NCBI GenBank assembly: GCA_943330455.2 | Contig: CALQHT020000011.1 | Span: 1-41,883, forward strand | From: Nitrosovibrio sp. Nv4 | GTDB lineage: Bacteria; Pseudomonadota; Alphaproteobacteria; Acetobacterales; Acetobacteraceae | Length of the DNA stretch: 41,883 nucleotides | Reading direction: 5' to 3' | Shown: positions 8,615-15,466 of the stretch, piece after piece | How the letters are laid out: the number at the start of each line of letters is the position of its first letter | How positions within the stretch are numbered: the first letter of the stretch is position 1 | Notes under the pieces: model-generated | Seen by the model: the letters and a program-made list of their open reading frames with translations, nothing else | The model's database searches: none | What the model was told of the DNA's origin: nothing | Made by a program: the position numbers and the translations under genes

Positions 8615-10072
8615 CTATATGTTGTCCTCCCGGTTCAGGAATTCCAGCACGCGATCCGTGACTTCCTTTTTCGGGAAGATCGTCGCCAAAGCCCGCGCCC
8701 GGGTCAGGGGATCACTGGCAAAGAACCGTTCATAAAGCACCTGTCGGCTGCCGAACGACGAGCACGAAATATCCCACGCCAGATGGAACAGCCGCACGCG
8801 ATCGTGCGCACTGCTCTTGTCGGTCGCCAAATACTGCTCAATCGCCGGTCCCAGCGGAGACGCGAGATCGGCTTTCGTCGGCAGGATCATCAGGCTGGAC
8901 GACCCCAGCAATTGCAGAATTTCCACCATGCGCGGATAGGCGGTCATGAACAGGTTCCGAGTCGTCTCCGCCGGCAACGACGCGGGACACATCACGCCCC
9001 ATTCGTCCAGCTTCGCATCCGCCTCGGCCGCGCGCATGCACGCCTTCATCAACTCGGTGTACATGATCAGTTCGCCGATGCGCTCATCGGAATGCGGCAG
9101 ATGCGAACTGCCCAAGGTCTCGGTCATCAGCAGCGCGACACCCAGCACCAGCTCACATTTGGCCAGGTTCTTCGCCGCGCCCTGATGCGATGTGTGCGCC
9201 GAGGAATGCGTGATCGCAGCCGTGCTGTTCAGCAGCCCGACATCGCCATGGATGAACACCCGCTCCCACGGCACCAGGACGTCGTCGAAAAAGACGATGC
9301 AGTCCATTTCCTCGAAGCGAGACCCAAGCGGGTGGTCGAAATGGGTCTTCCCGTAGTCGAAACTGTCGCGACACAGGAAGCGCAGGCCGGGCGTGTCGCA
9401 GGGCAGCGCGAAATTCAGCGCGAAGGGGCTGTGCCCATCGCGATGCTGTGCCAACCGCGGCGAGTAGACCGCGATTTCATCCGCCAACGGCCCCAAGGTC
9501 GCCAGCACCCGCGCCCCACGCACGACCAGACCGGCCGAACTCTCCCGGATGACCTGAAGCGCCGTGCCTTCCTGCAGGTTGAACATGCCGCTGACATCGC
9601 GGGACCGCTGCAGATTGATCAGCGAATGGGTCAGGACCAGGTCGTTGGAGCTGATATACTCGTAATAGCGACGCATGTTGTCGCCGAACGCCTTCTGCCC
9701 GCGACCGAAGTAATCCGCCGCGGCGTTCCAGGCGGAAAACGTTACGTTCATGAAGTCGGGAGAGCGCCCCATCATGCCGCAGGTGGTGCGCGCCCAATTC
9801 AGCATCATGACGCGGCGCTGTTCCAGCTCGGTCTGCGTCCGCGGCACGATGAAGGACAGGCCCAGTCGCTCCCCGCTGCCAGGCGCGAGGAAGGTCATCT
9901 GGTCGCGATAGGCCGGATCACTTTGCTGGTCGTACAGCGAGGCAATGGCGCGGGCCCCGTTGGCAAGACCCGGATGGGTGGTCACATCGGTCACACGCTC
10001 GCCGCGCAACCAGACCTCGGGTTTGCGTTGGCGAAGACCGTTCAGATAGTCCTGGCCCGTGCGTGCTGGCAT
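8615..10072 (-). CDS. HpaB-family FAD-dependent monooxygenase (4-hydroxyphenylacetate 3-hydroxylase type)
   Basis: A 485-residue soluble protein of the acyl-CoA-dehydrogenase-fold group that uses FADH2 from a partner reductase to hydroxylate phenolic rings. Family features are the N-terminal RTGQDYLNGLRQRKPEVWLRG-like opening, GDVGLLN and PWERVFIHG in the middle, and a helical C-terminal domain ending in FPKKEVTDRVLEFL. No HpaC-like flavin reductase gene is near, so the reductase must be elsewhere. The start at 10072 has an excellent AAAGGAGG site. Four 14-bp direct repeats and a 12-bp hairpin lie in the 190 bp upstream, suggesting dedicated regulation. Related non-hydroxylase members (vinylacetyl-CoA delta-isomerase type) are an alternative, but the neighbours favour aromatic oxidation. 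Confidence 0.88.
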   Translation of the reverse strand: MPARTGQDYLNGLRQRKPEVWLRGERVTDVTTHPGLANGARAIASLYDQQSDPAYRDQMTFLAPGSGERLGLSFIVPRTQTELEQRRVMMLNWARTTCGMMGRSPDFMNVTFSAWNAAADYFGRGQKAFGDNMRRYYEYISSNDLVLTHSLINLQRSRDVSGMFNLQEGTALQVIRESSAGLVVRGARVLATLGPLADEIAVYSPRLAQHRDGHSPFALNFALPCDTPGLRFLCRDSFDYGKTHFDHPLGSRFEEMDCIVFFDDVLVPWERVFIHGDVGLLNSTAAITHSSAHTSHQGAAKNLAKCELVLGVALLMTETLGSSHLPHSDERIGELIMYTELMKACMRAAEADAKLDEWGVMCPASLPAETTRNLFMTAYPRMVEILQLLGSSSLMILPTKADLASPLGPAIEQYLATDKSSAHDRVRLFHLAWDISCSSFGSRQVLYERFFASDPLTRARALATIFPKKEVTDRVLEFLNREDNI

Positions 10073-10114
10073 GTCGCCTCCTTTGTGTCCCCTATCGGCG
10101 TCCCGTCTGGACGT

Positions 10115-10170
10115 CTTGTTGTGGACCTATTGTTCTGGCCCCATTGTTCCAGACCTGTTGTTCCAGACCG
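10115..10170. promoter_or_regulatory. Four tandem 14-bp direct repeats upstream of the HpaB-family gene
   Basis: Units at 10115-10128, 10129-10142, 10143-10156 and 10157-10170. Read on the minus strand they are AGGTCTGGAACAAC-like (CGGTCTGGAACAAC, AGGTCTGGAACAAT, GGGGCCAGAACAAT, AGGTCCACAACAAG). They lie 42-98 bp upstream of the start codon at 10072, where operators are expected. A still weaker unit may occupy 10101-10114. The unit does not encode a recognisable peptide. Confidence 0.7.
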
Positions 10171-10217
10171 GGGGCCGTAGTGTTCCGGCGGAGATGCCAG
10201 GGCATGACGAAGGGGCT

Positions 10218-10254
10218 GCCTCATTCAGCGATAATGGGAATTGCTGAATGAGGC
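10218..10254 (-). terminator. Perfect 12-bp hairpin after the HEAT-like gene
   Basis: GCCTCATTCAGC at 10218-10229 pairs with GCTGAATGAGGC at 10243-10254 around a 13-base AT-rich loop. It begins 11 bases beyond the stop codon of the gene at 10266-12374 and lies upstream of the HpaB-family gene. It is most likely a terminator separating the two; a role as an operator is also possible. Confidence 0.6.
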
Positions 10255-10265
10255 CGTATCCGCCC

Positions 10266-12374
10266 CTACCAACGCGCCGAACGCGCCACCATGACCGTTT
10301 TCTCCGCCACCCCGACCATGAACGGAATCTCGGCCAGCGGCCGCTCCCCCACCAGAATATGCGCCAAGGTGACGAAATCCACCCCCAAGGCCTTGCGGTC
10401 CTTCTCCTTCGCCGCCGATGCCCACAACCCCAGCAGCACCATCCGCTCGGCCCAAACCATGCGCCCTGGTGGCAGTCCCTCGGTCAGCAGCAACTGAATC
10501 GCGGCCTTGCGGTCCCGTTTCGGCGCCCGAGCGACCAAGGCCCGAATGGCGGAATCGTCCTCGAACCAGGATTCCGCGAACGCCTCCCGCGTGATCCACG
10601 CTCCACTGCGCTGCAACGATGCCTCGATCGCCGCCGGAGTCCGTGCCGCTTCGTCCAGGCCGGCAAACAGTTCGGCAGCCTCCGAGCCGACATCGATCAG
10701 GCGATCGCGCCATTCCGCGCCACCTGCATACTCCGCGATGCGCAGCAGGTTCGGGCCTGGCACCTGACCCTCTCGCAGACCGCTGGCGATCGCATGCTGC
10801 ACGATGACATCCAGGTACCGGCGATCGACCTCCGCGACCGGGGTTTTCAGCCGGATCTGAGACAGGATGGCGTTGGTTTCGCGACGGGTCTGCTCGGGTT
10901 CGAACCATGTGTCACGCAGACCGAAACCCTGCTTCACCAACAGGCCCGCGAACACGTTGGACCGGCCGGCGCGGGTCGCGATCAGCAAACTCTGCGCACC
11001 CGACCCATCGATCGTGGAGACGACGATCACAACATCCGCCGCCGCCGGCCATTGCGCGCAGGCCACATCCTTCAACCGCGCCTTGCGGATCGCCTGATCC
11101 AGCCCCGGACGCTCGGCTTCCGGCAACCAATTGCGTACTGCGATCATCCGGCGCAGCGACTCAGGCGACACGACGTCCGGCGAGGCAATCTGCTCCAGCA
11201 CCGTCGCGGCCGCCCGACGTACCCCTTCTTCCGGGTGCAGCAGCATAATTGGCACCGCCTCCCGCAGCTTTGCATGCGGGGAACGCGCCATTTCATGGAC
11301 CAGAAACGCCAACAGCCCGGCCGGCATGACCGACCCCGATTCCGTCATCGCCTCGACGACGTCGAACGCGGTCGGCGTTTGCTCCGCCATATCCGTCAAC
11401 ATCGTCTGCATGGCGCCCATCAGTTCCTCGGGCATGTCTTCCGGCTGGAAGCCACCTGTGTCCTCCCCCAACCGGTTCCGCAGGTCCGGCTGGATTTCAA
11501 CTTTGGCACGCACCAGGGCCGACACGATCTCGAACCAGTCTTCCGATTTCAGGCCCGGTGTTTCGGCGATCTGGATCATCCGCTCCTGGAAGGTGTCGGT
11601 CATGTTCTTGGCCCAGTCCCAACCGCTTTCGATCCGATAGCGAATGAGTTCGAGCTGCGCGCCGAGCAGGAAAAGATGGGCGGCGATAAGGGAGGGGTCG
11701 CGGCGTTTTGCGGTGCTGGCGGCAAGCGTGGCGTCCAGGATGGACCAAAGCGTTTGCGGCGTTGCCTCGAACCAGACCTGATCGTCATCCGATAGCATCG
11801 GTCCGGCGTCGGCCTTCAGGGAGCGGGCGACAGACGCGGCGATGCGCTGGATCCGTGCCGCGTCGGCCGGTGTCGATGGTGGCGGCGCCCCCGGGTCCTC
11901 CCCGAAAAAGGGCTGGTCGTTGTCATCGTCGTCCCCCTCCAGCCCGAACATGGATGCGATGTCGTCTTCGTCGAACGTCAGAATTTCGTCGAGCCACTTT
12001 TCGAGCACCTGGCGTGCGTCCTTGCGGCTGCCGGTGAAGGCGGCGATTTCGGCGCTCAGCACCTCCCCATCGTCGGGCTGGTAGACCATGGCCACAGTCG
12101 CCTGGAACTTCGGGTGGTCCATCGTGATCGTGAATTCCGTTCGCTTGGCCTTGGTCGTCACCGAAGCCGACCCACCGGCCTCAAACTGCCATGTCGTCAG
12201 CGTGGTGACGGGGACCGGCTTGCGGCGGCCCCGGCCCGAGCCAAAGAGCGCTTCGTAGGCGTCGGAATCGTCGATATCCGCGAAATGTTCGTCCAGCATC
12301 GCTTCGGCGAGTTCCAGAAGCGCCTCATTGGTATGGTCGTTTCGCGGCGTAGGGGTCCTGGGGGACTTGGCCAT
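10266..12374 (-). CDS. Large HEAT-like repeat protein of unknown function
   Basis: A 702-residue soluble protein without signal peptide or membrane helices. Residues 15-60 are acidic and helical. Residues 60-160 form a beta-rich domain ending in a very acidic patch (GDDDDND, residues 148-153), followed by a proline-rich linker (PGAPPPSTP). The rest is almost all helical. Residues 366-400 (HAKLREAVPIMLL, then EGVRRAAATVLEQIA) read as one HEAT repeat. The C-terminal third is helical and arginine/leucine-rich. I do not recognise an enzyme family. I chose the ATG at 12374; the upstream frame to 12614 is the antisense of the mutS leader. It is divergent from mutS across a 232-bp shared promoter region, which may be coincidence. 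Confidence 0.75.
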   Translation of the reverse strand: MAKSPRTPTPRNDHTNEALLELAEAMLDEHFADIDDSDAYEALFGSGRGRRKPVPVTTLTTWQFEAGGSASVTTKAKRTEFTITMDHPKFQATVAMVYQPDDGEVLSAEIAAFTGSRKDARQVLEKWLDEILTFDEDDIASMFGLEGDDDDNDQPFFGEDPGAPPPSTPADAARIQRIAASVARSLKADAGPMLSDDDQVWFEATPQTLWSILDATLAASTAKRRDPSLIAAHLFLLGAQLELIRYRIESGWDWAKNMTDTFQERMIQIAETPGLKSEDWFEIVSALVRAKVEIQPDLRNRLGEDTGGFQPEDMPEELMGAMQTMLTDMAEQTPTAFDVVEAMTESGSVMPAGLLAFLVHEMARSPHAKLREAVPIMLLHPEEGVRRAAATVLEQIASPDVVSPESLRRMIAVRNWLPEAERPGLDQAIRKARLKDVACAQWPAAADVVIVVSTIDGSGAQSLLIATRAGRSNVFAGLLVKQGFGLRDTWFEPEQTRRETNAILSQIRLKTPVAEVDRRYLDVIVQHAIASGLREGQVPGPNLLRIAEYAGGAEWRDRLIDVGSEAAELFAGLDEAARTPAAIEASLQRSGAWITREAFAESWFEDDSAIRALVARAPKRDRKAAIQLLLTEGLPPGRMVWAERMVLLGLWASAAKEKDRKALGVDFVTLAHILVGERPLAEIPFMVGVAEKTVMVARSARW

Positions 12375-12565
12375 GGTCGGATTCCGGGCAGGGAGAAGGC
12401 AAAGCGCCCTCTGCTCCATGCAGCAGGTAGCAGTCGGACGGACATCGGCAAAGTGGGACGTGTCGCGGTCCCGACCACGGGCATCGCCGACGGGGTTGCC
12501 AGACCGTGGGACCCGCGGGGTTGAGCACCCTGATCGGGGTTGGAGTCGCTTGGGTCCGCGGAGTC

Positions 12566-12591
12566 GTCCGACCCTGCTTCGCAGGCCGGAC
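12566..12591 (+). promoter_or_regulatory. Hairpin in the mutS leader
   Basis: GTCCGACCCTGC and GCAGGCCGGAC form a near-perfect stem with a 3-base loop, ending 15 bases before the mutS ATG. It could limit translation or simply stabilise the leader; no function is established. Confidence 0.35.
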
Positions 12592-12606
12592 AGCACGGGG
12601 TAGACC

Positions 12607-15453
12607 ATGGCCATGCCGTCGATCTCTCCAACCGCCGATCAGAACGAACCCGCCCGGCCCGCGCCGACCGTTGCCACGCCGCGCGCCGAAGGCGTCTCGA
12701 AAGTCCCGAGCGCCGAAGGCATCGCCAAGATCCCGCGCGCCGACGGCATCGCCAAGATCCCGCGCGCCGACGGCGCGACTCCCGCCATGGCCCAGTGGTT
12801 CGCCTGCAAGGCCGACCACCCGGAGGCGCTGCTGTTCTTCCGCATGGGCGACTTCTACGAATTGTTCTTCGCCGATGCGGAGGCCGCCGCCGCCGCGCTC
12901 GACATCGCACTGACCCATCGTGGCGAGCATGACGGCAGCCCGATCCCGATGTGCGGCGTGCCGCAGCACGCGGCCGAAGCCTACCTGCTGCGCCTGATCC
13001 GCCGCGGCTTCCGCGTCGCCGTCGCCGAACAGATGGAGGACCCGAAATTACGCCCCGCCGGCAGCAAGACCCCGATCCGCCGAGCGGTCGTCCGTCTGGT
13101 CACGCCCGGCACGATCACGGAGGACGCCTTGCTGGAAGCCGGGCGGCCGAACCTGCTTCTGGCGCTGGCCCATGGGGCGATAGGCCCGGAAGCCGACAGC
13201 CGAACCGGCACGGCGCCGCGCGACACCAGCGGGGTCGGTGCCGCCTGGCTCGACGTCTCGACCGGGTTGTTTGAGACCGCCGCGCTTCCGGCCGCCGACC
13301 TCCAGGCCCTGCTGGGTCGGCTGGAACCGGCGGAAATCCTCTCGCCCGACTCGCTGGCATTGGGCGAATGGGATCCAAGGCGTGCGCCGGACACGGTGCC
13401 CTCCCCGCCGCTGGTCGCCCGACGCCGGCTCGCCGAAGCGTTCGGCGCCGCCAGCCTGGACGCGTTCGGCACCTTCACCGATGCGGAGACCGTCGCCGCC
13501 GCCCTGGCCGTCGATTACGTCCGCGCCACCCAGGCCGGCACGTTGCCACGTCTGTCCCGCCCGCAGCCCCAGGGCGAAACCGGGGTGCTGGCCATGGATA
13601 CGGCGACCCGGGCCAGCCTGGAAATCCAGCGCACCCGCGATGGCGGCACACGCCACAGTTTGCAAGCGGCGGTGCAGCGGACCCTGACCCCGGCCGGAGC
13701 GCGCCTGCTCGCGCTTTGGGTGAGCGCGCCCCTGACCGATCCCACGGCGATCGCCCAACGTCAGGACGCCTGGTCGTGGCTGCTGACCGGCGCCGAGGCG
13801 ACAACGCAATTGCGAGCCGCCTTGCGCGCCACGCCCGACATCGCGCGTGCCCTGGCGCGTCTGTCGCTCAACCGGGGAGGTCCCCGAGACCTGGCCGCCT
13901 TGCGAGACGGGATGGCCGCCGCGTCCATCCTCCGCTCGGTGCTGGAAGGGCCGTTGCCCACTGCGCTGGACCAGGCAAGAAGCGCGTTTCAGGACGATCC
14001 GCCGCTGGCCCTGAAGCTGACCGATGCCCTGGCCGACCCGGTGCCGCCGCGCCTGGACGACGGCAACGTCATCCTCGCCGGCTACGACGGGGAACTCGAC
14101 GCCCACCGGGCGCTGCGCGACGACAGCCGGCGCGTCGTCGCGACCCTGCAATTGGACTACGCCCAGCGCTTCGGGGTCGCCAGCCTCAAAATCCGCCACC
14201 ACGCCCAGCTCGGCTATGTGATCGAGGCGCCGGCCGCGTCGGTGGAGAAACTGCGAGACTTCCCGGAACTGACGTTGCGCCAGGGCATGGCCAACGGCGC
14301 CCGCTTCACCCTGGCGGAACTGTCCGACCTGGATCGCAAGATCTCCGAAGCCGCCGAACGCGCATCGTCGCGGGAGCGCACGATCTTCTCTGCTCTGGTA
14401 CAGGCCGCGTTGCAGGACGCGGACCGGCTGGCCGCCATCGCCGATGCGATCGCCTTTCTGGATGCCGCCCAATCCGCCGCCAAACTGGCCGAAAACGGCA
14501 CCTGGTGCCGCCCATCCGTCACAGACGACGATGCGTTCCTGGTGAAATCCGGCCGCCATCCCGTGGTCGAGGCCGCCATCGCCGGGCAGGCAGCCTTCGT
14601 GCCCAACCGCTGCGACCTGTCAGCCGAACGCCGGGTGTTGCTGCTGACCGGCCCCAACATGGCGGGCAAGTCCACGTTCCTCCGCCAGAACGCACTGATC
14701 GCGATCCTGGCGCAGGCGGGACTGCCAGTCCCGGCGGACGAGGCGCGTATCGGCGTCATCGATCGCCTGTTCAGCCGGGTGGGCGCGGCCGACGACCTGG
14801 CGCGCGGACGGTCCACCTTTATGGTTGAAATGACCGAAACCGCCGCCATCCTGCATCAGGCGGGCCCGCGCTCCCTGGTCGTGGTGGATGAGATCGGCCG
14901 CGGCACCGCGACGCTCGACGGGCTGGCGATCGCCTGGGCGGTGCTGGAAGCGTTGCACTCCGCGATCCGCTGCCGCACTATTTTCGCCACACATTTCCAC
15001 GAGCTTGCCGAACTCGCGGATCGTCTGCCGCGGTTGAAGCCGCATACGATGCGGGTCAAGGAATGGAAGGGCACCGTCGTGTTCCTGCATGAAGTGGCCG
15101 AAGGCGCCGCCGGGCGATCATGGGGCGTGCATGTCGCCGAACTCGCGGGCGTCCCTGCCCCGGTCGTCCGACGTGCCGCGACATTGCTGTCGGCGCTGGA
15201 AAAGCACGGCGGGCCGCTGGGATCGGGGGCGCCACTGGCCGCCCTGCCCTTGTTTGCCGCCGCCGGCCCACCGCCCGATAAGACACCGCCTGATAAGACG
15301 CTGGCCGATGAAACGCCGCCGGAACTGGAAGTCGACGATGTACGCTCGCAATTGTCCAATCTGGACCCGGATCGGATGACCCCGCGGGAGGCTTTGGACG
15401 CATTGTATCGGCTGAAAGCCCTCTTGTCTGTTCCCGTTGACGATCCGACCTAG
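12607..15453 (+). CDS. mutS: DNA mismatch repair ATPase MutS
   Basis: Recognises base mismatches and small loops and recruits MutL. The protein is 948 residues, slightly longer than usual because of a 60-residue N-terminal extension containing three 9-residue repeats. Domain I starts with MAQWFACKADHPEALLFFRM and carries the mismatch-wedge motif F83-Y84-E85 in GDFYELF. The lever and clamp region follows, then the ATPase with Walker A GPNMAGKST at 682-690, VGAADDLARGRSTFMVEM, and Walker B VVVDEIGRGT with D761-E762. The ATG at 12607 has a weak GGGG site; an internal start at M61 would remove the repeats and give a normal-length MutS. glnD follows 13 bp after the stop. Confidence 0.98.
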   Translation: MAMPSISPTADQNEPARPAPTVATPRAEGVSKVPSAEGIAKIPRADGIAKIPRADGATPAMAQWFACKADHPEALLFFRMGDFYELFFADAEAAAAALDIALTHRGEHDGSPIPMCGVPQHAAEAYLLRLIRRGFRVAVAEQMEDPKLRPAGSKTPIRRAVVRLVTPGTITEDALLEAGRPNLLLALAHGAIGPEADSRTGTAPRDTSGVGAAWLDVSTGLFETAALPAADLQALLGRLEPAEILSPDSLALGEWDPRRAPDTVPSPPLVARRRLAEAFGAASLDAFGTFTDAETVAAALAVDYVRATQAGTLPRLSRPQPQGETGVLAMDTATRASLEIQRTRDGGTRHSLQAAVQRTLTPAGARLLALWVSAPLTDPTAIAQRQDAWSWLLTGAEATTQLRAALRATPDIARALARLSLNRGGPRDLAALRDGMAAASILRSVLEGPLPTALDQARSAFQDDPPLALKLTDALADPVPPRLDDGNVILAGYDGELDAHRALRDDSRRVVATLQLDYAQRFGVASLKIRHHAQLGYVIEAPAASVEKLRDFPELTLRQGMANGARFTLAELSDLDRKISEAAERASSRERTIFSALVQAALQDADRLAAIADAIAFLDAAQSAAKLAENGTWCRPSVTDDDAFLVKSGRHPVVEAAIAGQAAFVPNRCDLSAERRVLLLTGPNMAGKSTFLRQNALIAILAQAGLPVPADEARIGVIDRLFSRVGAADDLARGRSTFMVEMTETAAILHQAGPRSLVVVDEIGRGTATLDGLAIAWAVLEALHSAIRCRTIFATHFHELAELADRLPRLKPHTMRVKEWKGTVVFLHEVAEGAAGRSWGVHVAELAGVPAPVVRRAATLLSALEKHGGPLGSGAPLAALPLFAAAGPPPDKTPPDKTLADETPPELEVDDVRSQLSNLDPDRMTPREALDALYRLKALLSVPVDDPT
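12691..12771 (+). repeat. Three 27-bp tandem repeats inside the mutS 5' end
   Basis: Units at 12691-12717, 12718-12744 and 12745-12771 encode GVSKVPSAE, GIAKIPRAD and GIAKIPRAD. The last two are identical at DNA level, and the first is diverged. A partial unit (PRAE) precedes them. In-frame length keeps the gene open for any copy number. Confidence 0.9.
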
Positions 15454-15466
15454 TACCATAACTGCA

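Noticed and set aside
10115-10170. CRISPR-like appearance of the 14-bp tandem repeats
   Set aside because: Units are contiguous with no spacers, far too short for CRISPR repeats, and no cas gene is present.
8609-10180. Open frame of 523 codons on the plus strand
   Set aside because: Antisense of the HpaB-family gene, which has a perfect ribosome site and family motifs.
13048-14559. Open frame of 503 codons on the minus strand
   Set aside because: Antisense of mutS; no motif and an implausible amino-acid composition.
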